Shown here: piece after piece, positions 7,826 to 16,436 of the stretch
How the letters are laid out: every line of letters starts with the position of its first letter
Numbering within the stretch: the stretch's first letter is position 1
The notes under the pieces: model-generated
The model's input: the letters and a program-made list of their open reading frames with translations, nothing else
Told to the model about the DNA's origin: nothing
Databases searched by the model: none
Position numbers and translations under genes: made by a program
Source of the DNA: Alphaproteobacteria bacterium
GTDB lineage: Bacteria > Pseudomonadota > Alphaproteobacteria > UBA8366
Direction of reading: 5' to 3'
Assembly (NCBI GenBank): GCA_009377445.1
Contig: WHUA01000016.1
Location: 1-64,000 of the forward strand
DNA length: 64,000 nt

Positions 7826-9823
7826 CTATTCCACGTCGCCTTGCGGCGGCGACGACGATGACGGCGCCTGCGTGCCGCCGGAATGGCGGCGGAGCCAATC
7901 CTCCACCTGGCGGACGACGCGCTTTTGCTGCGCTTCCGCCTCGGTCGCCGGCCGGTCGTCCGACGGGCCGGTCAAGGCGCGGAACCATGAGGCGACACGC
8001 TCGAAAATCTCGCCGGCCGCAATCAGCGTGCCGTCGTCGGCGTCGCGCAGCGGCCTGACCGGCATGTCTCGCGACGCTTCCATCATGAATTGGCGCCATG
8101 TGCGCGCGGGAACGCCGCCGCCGCCGACATTCCGCATCGGCGAATTGTCGTCATTGCCGAGCCACACGCCGGTTACCAGGTCGGCGGTATAGCCGACGAA
8201 CCAGCCGTCCCGGAAGTCCTGGGTCGTGCCGGTCTTTCCGGCAGCCGGTCGGTTCCCCAGCCGCGCCGCCTTGCCGGTGCCGCTGTCGATCACCTCGGCC
8301 AGCATGTCGTTCATCCGGTCGGTATTCTGCGGGGCGACGATCCGGTCGTCCGGCCACGGCTGCCGCCGGTAGACGACTTGGCCGCTGCGAGTCCTGATCT
8401 CGGTTACCGTATAGGGAACAACGCCGTGGCCGCCGTTGGCGAGCGGCAGATACGCCGCCGTCAGCTCGAAGAGGCTCACCTCCGACGTCCCGAGCGCAAG
8501 CGACGGGTGCGCGGAGATCGGGCTGGCGATCCCGAGCCGCCGGGCGGTTTCGCGCACCTTGTCGCGGCCGACGCGCTCGGACAGCTTCACCGCGACGGTA
8601 TTGATCGACTCCGCGAGAGCTCGCTTCAACGTCACCTCGCCCTGGTAGCGGCCGTTCACGTTCTGCGGCTTCCATCCGTCCACCGACACGGGCGAATCTT
8701 CGATGCGGGTCGCGGGGGTGAGGCCCTGCTCCAGCGCCGCAAGATAGACGAACGGCTTGAAGGCCGAGCCAGGCTGGCGGCGGGCCTGCACCGCACGATT
8801 GAACTGGCTCGCGGCATAGGAGCGGCCGCCGACCATCGCCTTGACCGCGCCGAAGCTGTCGAAAGCGATCAAAGCGGCTTGATGCGCGTTCCTCGCTTCG
8901 GCGTATCGCCGAAGCGCGCCCTCCACAGCCGCTTCCGCCTGCCGCTGCATTTTCGGATCGAGGGTGGTGAAGACGACGAGATCGTCCTGCGTGCGGCTCG
9001 CCCATTCGGGCATCAGTTCGTTCACCCAGTCCACGAAGTAGCGCGCCCGCCGGGGCCCTTGCGCGGTCTTGACCGGGACCGCCGGCGACCGTTCGGCTGC
9101 TTTGGCCTGCGCCTCGGTAATATATCCGGCCTCGACCATATTCTGCAGGACTTGCGCGGCGCGCGCCCGGGAACGGGCCAGATCGTTGGTCGGCGCATAG
9201 CGCGTCGGCGCCTTCAGCAGGCCGGCAAGCACCGCTGCCTCGGACAGGGAGAGGTTCCGCGCCGACTTGCCGAAATAGCGCTGCGCAGCGGCCTCGACGC
9301 CGAAGGTTCCGTCCCCGAGATATACCCGGTTGAGATAGGCGGAGAGGATCTCGTCCTTGTCGAGCCGCGCCTCCAGCCAGACCGCCAGCATGAGCTCGCG
9401 CAGCTTGCGCAGCACCGTGCGTTCCGGCGTCAGGTAGACGTTCTTCGCAAGCTGCTGGGTGATCGTGCTGCCGCCCTGGACGATCCGCCCCGCCGTTAGG
9501 TTGGCGACGACGGCGCGGGCGAAGCCGATCAGGTCCATGCCGAAATGCTGGTAGAACCGGCGATCCTCCGTCGCGATGACCGCCTCTGCGAGTTGCGGCG
9601 GCAGGTCGCGCAGCGGCACGAAGACCCCATTGAAGGCGCCACGCCGCTCGAGAACCGATCCGTCTCCCGCCACGATGGTGATGCCCGGGCTCTTGCGCAT
9701 GGTCCGCAGGTCGGACAGATCGGGAAGCGCGGGCGCCAGGATCAGGAACAGCGCCGCCCACACGATGCCGAGGGCGAGAAAGCCGTAGATCAGCGCGCGC
9801 TTTATCCGCTGAACCCAGATCAT
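7826..9823 (-). CDS. Class A penicillin-binding protein (PBP1A family)
   Basis: This is a 665-residue bifunctional peptidoglycan synthase. It has an N-terminal membrane anchor at about residues 10-30, then a GT51 glycosyltransferase domain with EDRRFYQHFG and the QGGSTITQQLAKN motif, then a transpeptidase domain. The active-site serine is S353 in SAFK, the second motif is ESINT, and the third is KTGTTQDFRDGW. The C-terminal 60 residues are polar and low-complexity. At about 665 residues it is shorter than E. coli PBP1a (about 850) and lacks the OB-fold insertion, like PBP2D/PbpF-type enzymes. It polymerises and cross-links glycan strands in the periplasm. Confidence 0.93.
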   Translation of the reverse strand: MIWVQRIKRALIYGFLALGIVWAALFLILAPALPDLSDLRTMRKSPGITIVAGDGSVLERRGAFNGVFVPLRDLPPQLAEAVIATEDRRFYQHFGMDLIGFARAVVANLTAGRIVQGGSTITQQLAKNVYLTPERTVLRKLRELMLAVWLEARLDKDEILSAYLNRVYLGDGTFGVEAAAQRYFGKSARNLSLSEAAVLAGLLKAPTRYAPTNDLARSRARAAQVLQNMVEAGYITEAQAKAAERSPAVPVKTAQGPRRARYFVDWVNELMPEWASRTQDDLVVFTTLDPKMQRQAEAAVEGALRRYAEARNAHQAALIAFDSFGAVKAMVGGRSYAASQFNRAVQARRQPGSAFKPFVYLAALEQGLTPATRIEDSPVSVDGWKPQNVNGRYQGEVTLKRALAESINTVAVKLSERVGRDKVRETARRLGIASPISAHPSLALGTSEVSLFELTAAYLPLANGGHGVVPYTVTEIRTRSGQVVYRRQPWPDDRIVAPQNTDRMNDMLAEVIDSGTGKAARLGNRPAAGKTGTTQDFRDGWFVGYTADLVTGVWLGNDDNSPMRNVGGGGVPARTWRQFMMEASRDMPVRPLRDADDGTLIAAGEIFERVASWFRALTGPSDDRPATEAEAQQKRVVRQVEDWLRRHSGGTQAPSSSSPPQGDVE

Positions 9824-9922
9824 TGCCGACGCTCCGTCATCCTCACATGCTCACAAGCCGGCGGCGGCCGTCGCCGCATCCATCGCTACGAAGTCGTGAG
9901 GTAGGTGGAATCGCTCTGCCTG

Positions 9923-10429
9923 TCAGTAAGGAAGGCGTGTGCTCGTCGGCGCCAAGCGATCCCGGCCGGCGGGATCCGGCGCCAGGTTCAGCTCGCCATT
10001 CTGGCGGAACGGCACCGTCCGCACACCGGGGCGATCGACGATCGCCGTCCCCTTGATGCTGTATTCGACGGCGCCGACCCGCACCGCGTTCAGGATCTGG
10101 CGAAACAGGTCGAAGGTATTTGCCGTGGTCTCGAGCGACACGACCGCCGTGCCCAGGCGCGGCACCACCACCTTGCGGTTGGACAGCCCGGTCGCGAAAT
10201 ACGAGCCGTTCACGTCCATCTCGAACGACATTCCGTCGAGCGGAATATCGAAATCGTTGAGGTTGCTGACGCGCAGATCGACGACGAACCGTTGCTCGAA
10301 CACACTGGCCGAAACGGGCATGATGTTGACGAGATTGACCTTCGGCGGGATGACGTCGTCCACCGTGGCGCAGCCGGCGGCAGCGAGCGACAGGGAAACG
10401 GAGAAAAGCAAGGCGCAAACCAGCTTCAA
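9923..10429 (-). CDS. LEA type 2 domain lipoprotein, TTG start
   Basis: The first in-frame ATG (10507) would put 26 charged residues before the signal sequence. A TTG at 10429 is preceded by GGGAAGGA seven bases upstream and gives a clean lipoprotein signal (LKLVCALLFSVSLSLAAAGC) with the lipobox cysteine near residue 20, so I choose it (168 residues). The mature part resembles LEA14/WHy-like domains: an immunoglobulin-like beta fold with LRVSNLNDFDIPLDGMSFEM. These proteins are thought to be envelope-associated stress proteins; the function here is unknown. Confidence 0.8.
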   Translation of the reverse strand: MKLVCALLFSVSLSLAAAGCATVDDVIPPKVNLVNIMPVSASVFEQRFVVDLRVSNLNDFDIPLDGMSFEMDVNGSYFATGLSNRKVVVPRLGTAVVSLETTANTFDLFRQILNAVRVGAVEYSIKGTAIVDRPGVRTVPFRQNGELNLAPDPAGRDRLAPTSTRLPY

Positions 10430-10525
10430 AGCCCGATCCTTCCCGGCCGGCTCCGGCGGAAAATGCGGCTTCCGGGCCAGCCTTCCCCGACCAAGGACGT
10501 CATGCAAGCAGCCGGGTCTCCCGGG

Positions 10526-10936
10526 TCAGTCCGCCTGCTTCGCCTTCGGGTACCAGGTCTTGTTCGCGTATTCCTCGGTCACGATATCGAAGACGACACC
10601 ATTCGGGTCACGGAACTTTTCTTCGGTGTCCGAATGCTGCCGGCTGGGCACCTTCATATGATAGCGCCCGCCGTTCGATTCAATCTTCTTCCGCGCCGCT
10701 TCGATGTCGTCGACGACGAAGCCCATGTGGTGCAGGCCGAAGAAATCCTTGCCGCGCTCGTCGCCGGCCGTCTCGTTGTTCGGGAAGCGCAGGATGGCGA
10801 GGCTCACCGTGCCGTCCGACATCAGCACGCCGAAGTTGGACTTGTAGACCCGTTCCAGCCCGAAGGTGCTTTCGTAGAAGGTCGCCGCCGCTTCCGGGTC
10901 GGGAACCGTTATCGCGATATGCCGAAGCTTTGCCAT
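10526..10936 (-). CDS. VOC-family (glyoxalase/dioxygenase fold) protein
   Basis: The 136-residue protein has two beta-alpha-beta-beta-beta modules of the vicinal oxygen chelate fold. HIAITVPDPEAAATFY opens module one and HHMGFVVDDIEAARKKI opens module two. Candidate metal ligands are an early His, the His of HHMGF and a late Glu or Asp near DPNGVVFDIV. The substrate cannot be read from sequence. Two ATGs are adjacent; the second (10936) has better spacing (six bases) from GGGAGG. Confidence 0.85.
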   Translation of the reverse strand: MAKLRHIAITVPDPEAAATFYESTFGLERVYKSNFGVLMSDGTVSLAILRFPNNETAGDERGKDFFGLHHMGFVVDDIEAARKKIESNGGRYHMKVPSRQHSDTEEKFRDPNGVVFDIVTEEYANKTWYPKAKQAD

Positions 10937-11040
10937 CATCGTCCTCCCAGGACCGGTTGTGTTTCTTTGCTTGCGATCATCCTATCACACGGCCCGGCGT
11001 CCGCCCATGCCGGCCTCACAGGGCAGCCTCAGGGCGGCGG

Positions 11041-11871
11041 TCACCGGGGCTTGCGGCAAAGGATCTCGATCGGTTTCGTGCGCCCTTCCACGACGTTGCG
11101 GACGGAATTGCGGCCCTTTTCCCGCGCGCTGGGCCCCATGATGACATGAACGCCGAGGCGCGGCGGCCCCTCCTGCGCGATGCGCTCGCGCATGCGCTCG
11201 TGTGACGCGATGGAGGCGGCGGTCTTGTCGATCACCGACAGGAGCTGAAACCCCACCCGCTCGAGGCCGGCGATCGTTTCCTCCCCGGCGGCGAGAAAGC
11301 TGGTCGCCCCGTCGTCCGACCACGGCGTCGGATAGATCGGGTCGCCGCCATCGCCCAGGGTCACCTCCGACAGAGCGAAGTGCCCGCCTGCACGGATCAC
11401 GCGAAAGGCTTCCGCATGGAAGCGCCCCTTGTCGGCGATGTTCATCGAGACGTTCTGGGTATAAGCGGCGTCGAAGCTATCCGCCCCGAACGGCAGGTCG
11501 GTCGCGCTGCCCTGGCGGAATGCGACGCGCCCGCTCATCCCGACGCAGTCGGTCAGCCGCCGGGCGACCTCGCAGAAGGGCTCGGTCAGGTCGATGCCGG
11601 TCACGTGGCAGCCGAAGCGCTCGGCCATGTAGCGCGCCGGGCCGCCCAGGCCGCTGCCGATATCGAGCAGACGATCGCCCGGCGAGACCGGCAGCATGTC
11701 CGCCAGCTCCTCCGTCGCCTCGATGCCGCGGCCATGGAAATGGTCGATCGGCGCGAGGTCGCGCGCGGTGAGCCGGCGAATGTCCTTTCCCGCCGCGGTC
11801 AGCGCCTCGACGATGTCGTCATAGAGGCTGTCCCGCCCATAATGCGCACGGACCGCGGCGTCGTCGGTCAT
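11041..11871 (-). CDS. SAM-dependent methyltransferase
   Basis: The 276-residue class I methyltransferase has the SAM-binding motif LLDIGSGLGGPARY near residue 70, an acidic residue at the end of strand two (VTGIDLTEPF), and FDAAYTQNVSMNI at motif IV. The relation is to the sarcosine/dimethylglycine and phosphatidylethanolamine-type methyltransferases (UbiE/COQ5-like branch); the exact substrate is unclear. GGAGG lies six bases before the ATG. It is 23 bases downstream of the DoxX gene and likely cotranscribed. The much larger frame extending to 12435 is not coding before this start. Confidence 0.87.
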   Translation of the reverse strand: MTDDAAVRAHYGRDSLYDDIVEALTAAGKDIRRLTARDLAPIDHFHGRGIEATEELADMLPVSPGDRLLDIGSGLGGPARYMAERFGCHVTGIDLTEPFCEVARRLTDCVGMSGRVAFRQGSATDLPFGADSFDAAYTQNVSMNIADKGRFHAEAFRVIRAGGHFALSEVTLGDGGDPIYPTPWSDDGATSFLAAGEETIAGLERVGFQLLSVIDKTAASIASHERMRERIAQEGPPRLGVHVIMGPSAREKGRNSVRNVVEGRTKPIEILCRKPR

Positions 11872-11894
11872 AGGCTTCCTCCGGTTTTGCCCAA

Positions 11895-12362
11895 TCAGAA
11901 CTCGCGGCCGATCCGCGCATCGACCGAGACCGGGCCGCCGCCGCGGAAGAAGATCGCGATCATCAGGATGGCCCACAGCAGCGGGTATTCGTAACCGCCC
12001 TTGGTCCAGAAGAAGCCGTTGCCGAGATGGACATGGAAGGCCGCGACCAGCAGCAGGATCGCCGCCGCCACCGCGGCCGGCCGGGTCAGCAGGCCGATCG
12101 CGACGGCAAGCCCGCCGAAGAACTCGACGCAGCCCACGAGATAGGCGAGCGGCAGCGCCGGCTCGAGCCCCATCTTCGCGAAGCCCGCCGCGTACCCGTC
12201 GATGCTGCCGCCGAAGGTCCCGAACAGCTTGTCCGCGCCGTGCGGCATCAGGAACAGCCCCGCCGAGAAGCGTATCAGCGGGTAGGTCAGCCGAGACGTG
12301 GCGGCATAGAAGCCGCCGAGCGCCGGAACGATGAGCCTGTTCGACGTGTCTTCCAATGGCAT
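11895..12362 (-). CDS. DoxX family membrane protein
   Basis: The 155-residue inner-membrane protein has four hydrophobic segments and the DoxX/SURF4-like pattern: RFSAGLFLMPHGADKLFG in helix one and GCVEFFGGLAVAIGLLTR in the middle. DoxX-type proteins are linked to thiosulfate/quinone or sulfur stress functions in some species; the role here is not known. A GTG at 12371 overlaps the GGAG Shine-Dalgarno, so the ATG at 12362, eight bases after GGAG, is the likelier start. Confidence 0.88.
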   Translation of the reverse strand: MPLEDTSNRLIVPALGGFYAATSRLTYPLIRFSAGLFLMPHGADKLFGTFGGSIDGYAAGFAKMGLEPALPLAYLVGCVEFFGGLAVAIGLLTRPAAVAAAILLLVAAFHVHLGNGFFWTKGGYEYPLLWAILMIAIFFRGGGPVSVDARIGREF

Positions 12363-12509
12363 GACGCTCACTCCAATTTGCGTGTTGCCGGGGCCTACCC
12401 CAATACTCTACACGGAGCCGCCGGCAACAGGGCAAATCACATCGCGGTGCCTGTCGGCCGCAAGGCCGGTGACACCGTGCCGTAGATTTCGACAGATGGA
12501 GAGATTGCC

Positions 12510-12998
12510 ATGACGGAACCCCATCGCAAGCCCTTCCGCGCCGGCCGGCTCGGGCCGGCCGCAGCCGCGCTATTGGTTTCCCTCCTGCCCGCGACCGCGG
12601 CGGCCTCGTCGCCCGAGGTCGAGCGCGGCCGTTACCTGACGATAATCGGCGGGTGCAACGATTGCCATACCGCGGGATATGCCCCGGCCGCCGGCAAGGT
12701 GCCGGAGAAGGACTGGCTCACGGGTGATGTTCTCGGCTGGCGCGGACCCTGGGGCACGACCTATCCGTCCAACCTCAGGCTCTTCATGGCGAAGCTGAGC
12801 GAAAAGGAATGGGTGACGCTGGCGAAGCATCTCGAGACGCGACCGCCGATGCCATGGTTCACCTTGCAGAAGATGACGGACGGCGACTTGCGCGCGATCT
12901 ACAAGTTCGTCCGCTCGCTGGGGCCCGCGGGCAGCCCGGCGCCGGCCTACCTGCCGCCTGACAAGACGCCGCCGCAGCCCTACATCCAAGTTCCGTAG
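12510..12998 (+). CDS. Periplasmic c-type cytochrome
   Basis: The 162-residue protein has an N-terminal signal peptide (hydrophobic core about 15-32, AAA-S cleavage region) and a single haem-binding CNDCH motif near residue 50. The pattern YLTIIGGCNDCHTAGY is typical of small soluble cytochromes attached to dehydrogenases. A Met in the PPMPWF or LQKMTDGDL stretch could be the sixth ligand. GGAGAG precedes the ATG. There is no partner dehydrogenase next to it, so the electron donor is unknown. Confidence 0.87.
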   Translation: MTEPHRKPFRAGRLGPAAAALLVSLLPATAAASSPEVERGRYLTIIGGCNDCHTAGYAPAAGKVPEKDWLTGDVLGWRGPWGTTYPSNLRLFMAKLSEKEWVTLAKHLETRPPMPWFTLQKMTDGDLRAIYKFVRSLGPAGSPAPAYLPPDKTPPQPYIQVP

Positions 12999-13007
12999 AG
13001 GGACGTC

Positions 13008-14045
13008 TTACGATGCGCGGACCGGCGGCAGTTTCCGGCTGAATGCATATCGGTCGAGCGGCACCAGGAGCGCATGGCGAAGCTGGCGCCAGAAGACGCC
13101 CATCGTGACAACGATTGCGCCTAGAACCAGCAGGGTCGCGCCCACGGTAAATGCCGACCGCACGGTCACGGCCGCGAACAGGTATCCTATCGCAATCCCG
13201 AGATACAGCAGGATCGATACCAAAGGTATCCGGCGGTCGAGCGCCAACGATATTGCCGCGAACATGACGAATCCGCCGAGAATTGCCATGGCTGCCGCTA
13301 TATCGACCCGCGCCGCAAATTGCGCCAGCAACCCATGCGTGATCATCGGCGCCGCAATCATATGCAGCCAGAAAGCGCAATCGGAACGCCGGGTTACGCG
13401 GGCCGGATCGGAAAAGTCATAGGCGGCGGCCGCCGCGAACATTGCCAGACCGGCACAGAGGGTGAAAACCTGTATCCATTCCATGGCAGTCGCGGCGCCG
13501 GCGAGCCGTCCGAAAATCAGGAATGCGCAGAGGTATCCCAGACTCCCGATTGTGCCGAGCGTGAAAGGCAGCCGAAACCGCCAATAAAATACCACGGCCG
13601 AGAGCAGCACGCAGACCGCCGCCTCCAAGCTCATCGGAGCGAGATAATCCCACATGGTGCGCTCAGTGAACGTTGGCGGAAACAGACCGCCGAACTGCAC
13701 GCAGGCGAATGCTGTAAAGGCTACGCTGATGAAGATCGCCGGCAGGACCGCCCGGTACCGGCGGATCAGGATTTCGGCGAGGACCCACATGACGGCAACG
13801 GCCCCGGCCGCAACGGCTGCCTGACTGACGTCCACGATGAACAGGAAGGAGATAAAGGCGGCCGCAACGAGGGCTATGCCCAAGGCCAGGAACACGTCAT
13901 TGAAGCCATTGAGAAAGCGGAAGCGCTCGTCATCGGCATCCGCGGCGCCGGTCGAGCGTTCCGCGCGCCTGATGAGGCCCGCGGCCTGCGCCTCGGTCAG
14001 CAATCCGTCGTCGACCGCCGCGGCCAAGTCGTTCCTCGTAATCAT
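13008..14045 (-). CDS. DUF2157-like multi-pass membrane protein
   Basis: The 345-residue protein has a soluble N-terminal part (residues 1-45, MITRNDLAAAVDDGLLTEAQ) followed by about ten hydrophobic helices. A short cytosolic domain that begins with a ligand-like helix, then many helices, is the DUF2157 arrangement. I see no catalytic motif. Its function is unknown. It is convergent with the cytochrome gene (9 bases apart). Confidence 0.75.
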   Translation of the reverse strand: MITRNDLAAAVDDGLLTEAQAAGLIRRAERSTGAADADDERFRFLNGFNDVFLALGIALVAAAFISFLFIVDVSQAAVAAGAVAVMWVLAEILIRRYRAVLPAIFISVAFTAFACVQFGGLFPPTFTERTMWDYLAPMSLEAAVCVLLSAVVFYWRFRLPFTLGTIGSLGYLCAFLIFGRLAGAATAMEWIQVFTLCAGLAMFAAAAAYDFSDPARVTRRSDCAFWLHMIAAPMITHGLLAQFAARVDIAAAMAILGGFVMFAAISLALDRRIPLVSILLYLGIAIGYLFAAVTVRSAFTVGATLLVLGAIVVTMGVFWRQLRHALLVPLDRYAFSRKLPPVRAS

Positions 14046-14326
14046 CGACAGCTCTCCAGATTGCAGGGAACCCAGGACGCATCCGACGACGAAACGCGTT
14101 TTTCGCCGACGGCGCTAAGTTTGCCCGGTTGGAATTCCCGTGTTTGTGGCATTGCGGGATTAACGGCAAGTTAATTGTGACGGACGCGTCGTTGCGGCCT
14201 GTCCTGACCTCGGTGACGCGGGACCGGGGCGCAGGAGGTTGGCTCGGCTGCAGGAAGAGGATTATTCTCGAAGAACATGCGGCAAGAGCGACAACAATTT
14301 CAACGAGCACTCCAGGGAGAAGCATC

Positions 14327-15145
14327 ATGGACTTCGGGCTGAACGGAAAGACGGCGATCGTCGCGGGCGGGTCGCGCGGCATCGGCAAGTCGATCGCGAT
14401 GGAGCTGGCGCGCGAAGGCGTCGACCTCGTCATCGCGTCGCGCGGCAAAGGCGCGCTGGAGGCGGCGGCGAAGGAGATCGCGGGCGCGACCGGCCGCAAG
14501 GTCATCCCCATGGTCTGCGACGTCACCAGCCGGCAGGAGGTCGACCGCATGGTCGACGGTGCGGCGGAAGCGCTGGGCGGGCTCAACATCCTGGTCAACA
14601 GTGCGTCGCTGCCGGGCGGCTCGCCGACCGCGGTCGGCGCCATCGACACGATCGTCGACGAGGACCTGCTGCAGGACTTCAACATCAAGTACATGGGCGC
14701 GCTGCGCTGCGCGCGGGCGGCGATCCCGCACATGAAGAAGGCGGGCTGGGGCCGCATCATCAACATCAGCGGCACCAACGCGCGGACGCCGGGCAATCTG
14801 AGCGGCGGCGCGCGCAACGGCTCGCTGGTGCATTTCACGCGGACCTTGGCGCTGCAGCTCGGCCGCGACGGCATCACGGTGAATTGCATCCACCCGGGCA
14901 CGACCCGCACCGAGCGCACCGCGCGCCAGATGGCCGAACGCTCCGCCAAGCTCGGCATCCCGCCGGCGGAGATCGAGAAGCAGGACTTCGCCCCCGACGC
15001 GCCCCGCACCAACGCCATCGGCCGCATGGTCGAAGCGGAGGAGGTCGCGTACGTCGCGGTGTTCTTAGCATCGGAACAGGCGCGCGCGATGACCGGCGAG
15101 CTGCTGATCCCGAACGGCGGCGCGGGGAAGGCGGTTTGGTATTAG
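14327..15145 (+). CDS. Short-chain dehydrogenase/reductase
   Basis: The 272-residue SDR has the Rossmann motif GGSRGIGKS near residue 15. The usual catalytic Ser-Tyr-Lys set is altered: NISGTNARTPGNLSGGARNGSL contains no YxxxK. The NAG-type strand four reads LVNSAS. The lack of the usual tyrosine suggests a divergent or non-canonical enzyme, as in some 3-oxoacyl-ACP reductase-like proteins of Alphaproteobacteria. GGGAGA precedes the ATG. The frame is open from 14129, but upstream residues have no SDR character. Confidence 0.82.
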   Translation: MDFGLNGKTAIVAGGSRGIGKSIAMELAREGVDLVIASRGKGALEAAAKEIAGATGRKVIPMVCDVTSRQEVDRMVDGAAEALGGLNILVNSASLPGGSPTAVGAIDTIVDEDLLQDFNIKYMGALRCARAAIPHMKKAGWGRIINISGTNARTPGNLSGGARNGSLVHFTRTLALQLGRDGITVNCIHPGTTRTERTARQMAERSAKLGIPPAEIEKQDFAPDAPRTNAIGRMVEAEEVAYVAVFLASEQARAMTGELLIPNGGAGKAVWY

Positions 15146-15231
15146 GGGATTTCAATCAATCTGTCGCGAAACAATGCCGGAAACGAGACGGTTTCCGCCA
15201 AACATTGCGCCGACTTAGCGAATGGCCATCA

Positions 15232-15924
15232 TCACGATAGGGGACAGTCTTGTAAGAACTGCCGGTCGCCTATGGCCCAACCGAGATAGAGCGGCATATC
15301 GACCGTCCTCGCGGAACATAGCCGGCCGACTTGCGGCGTGGCGCCAAGAAGACCGCAAAAAGCTGAGAAGTCATCGAACCAAAGCGTCTCGGATGAGAAT
15401 GAATGAACAATCATCGCCGCCGCATTGGTCCCGAATCGGCGCGCTTCGATAAGGGCGGATGCGGTTCGATGCAGCAACTGATATCGAATCGAGTGGGGCG
15501 GATTTGCGCCTATCCCAAGCGTCGCACTGAGGAAATCAAGACGTTCGCGCTTGCCATGGGTCTCATTGGTCAACCATTTTCCCAATGTCGGCCCGAATGG
15601 CTCGTCAACCTTTCCCTCCACCATCATCGAGATGGTTTGCGCGCCGCATCGTGCCAGCACAAAGATGTCGCTTTGGCTCGCGCGGTTCCCACCGGGTAAT
15701 GGCACCTGCCATTCGGGAAATGCCGCCAACATTTTCGGTGTGGCGTGTCCAAAGTCGGGATAGTCTCGAAATAGGCACGCCACTTCAGACGGCAATCCAT
15801 TGGCCGCCTCCCAAGATTTGGCGAGCGTCATGGCGGAGTAACCGCAGCGCCATTGCCTTTCGGGCTTGGCAAGGAGTTTTCTCCAACTGACCGGCCCAGA
15901 GCTCGGGACGAAGATTTGCGCCAT
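15232..15924 (-). CDS. DUF6946 protein, possible PD-(D/E)XK nuclease
   Basis: The 230-residue protein starts MAQIFVPSSGPVSWRKLLA. WRCGYSAMTLAKSWEAANGLP is a conserved-looking N-terminal block. The middle carries SDIFVLARCGAQ and then MVEGKVDEPFG, an Asp followed about 17 residues later by E-G-K, the spacing of a PD-(D/E)XK nuclease core. Nuclease activity is inference. Base composition is lower in GC than flanking genes (48-57 percent on counted lines against 73 percent in the SDR), which suggests transfer. An ATG at 15993 would also be in frame but overlaps the start of the divergent gene. Confidence 0.7.
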   Translation of the reverse strand: MAQIFVPSSGPVSWRKLLAKPERQWRCGYSAMTLAKSWEAANGLPSEVACLFRDYPDFGHATPKMLAAFPEWQVPLPGGNRASQSDIFVLARCGAQTISMMVEGKVDEPFGPTLGKWLTNETHGKRERLDFLSATLGIGANPPHSIRYQLLHRTASALIEARRFGTNAAAMIVHSFSSETLWFDDFSAFCGLLGATPQVGRLCSARTVDMPLYLGWAIGDRQFLQDCPLS

Positions 15925-15991
15925 CCGTCGAGTGAAACCCGGAACGGTTAAGAATCGGTCAACGTAACAGATAGCGGATGGAGCAAGGTAC

Positions 15992-16429
15992 ATGGTGAGC
16001 CGTAAGGCATTCAAAGACGCTACAGCGCGCGCCGAGGAACGCCGAGCGGAGGGTCCTACGGCAGTGGCGGCGCGATACATCCGCGCCACCAGACGGATAT
16101 CGGTGACATTGGACACCGATATCGAGGTGATCTTTTCGGCGGACCGTGCGCAGGGGCTTGCGCAGGCCCGCCCCGCCGATCTGTCGGACATCGAGATCAC
16201 GCCGTCCGGCCTCGGATTGCATTTCCCAAAGCTGGACGCCGACATCTACTTGCCGGCCCTATTGGAGGGCGTCCTCGGATCAAGGAGCTGGATGGCCGCC
16301 AGCCTCGGCAAGAAGGGCGGCAGCTCCCGCAGCAGGGCCAAAGCGACCGCAAGCCGGAACAACGGCAAGCTCGGAGGACGCCCCCGTAAGGCCGGAGATC
16401 GTAAGACAAGGATGCGCATCGCGGGATAA
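15992..16429 (+). CDS. DUF2442 domain protein with basic AT-hook-like tail
   Basis: The 145-residue protein has a DUF2442-type core, about residues 20-95 (RRISVTLDTDIEVIF, then LSDIEITPSGLGLHFPKLD). The Arg/Lys/Ser-rich tail ends GKLGGRPRKAG; GRP within basic residues is an AT-hook-like motif. DUF2442 proteins occur beside DUF4160 and related small genes and are often suspected to be DNA-binding antitoxin-like partners. Here the neighbour, on the other strand, is the DUF6946 gene with its start only 67 bases away. Confidence 0.78.
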   Translation: MVSRKAFKDATARAEERRAEGPTAVAARYIRATRRISVTLDTDIEVIFSADRAQGLAQARPADLSDIEITPSGLGLHFPKLDADIYLPALLEGVLGSRSWMAASLGKKGGSSRSRAKATASRNNGKLGGRPRKAGDRKTRMRIAG

Positions 16430-16436
16430 TGGAACG

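Noticed and set aside
12362..12435. N-terminal extension of a 464-codon protein joining DoxX and the methyltransferase
   Set aside because: Two separate genes with their own start sites and ribosome sites in different frames explain the region.
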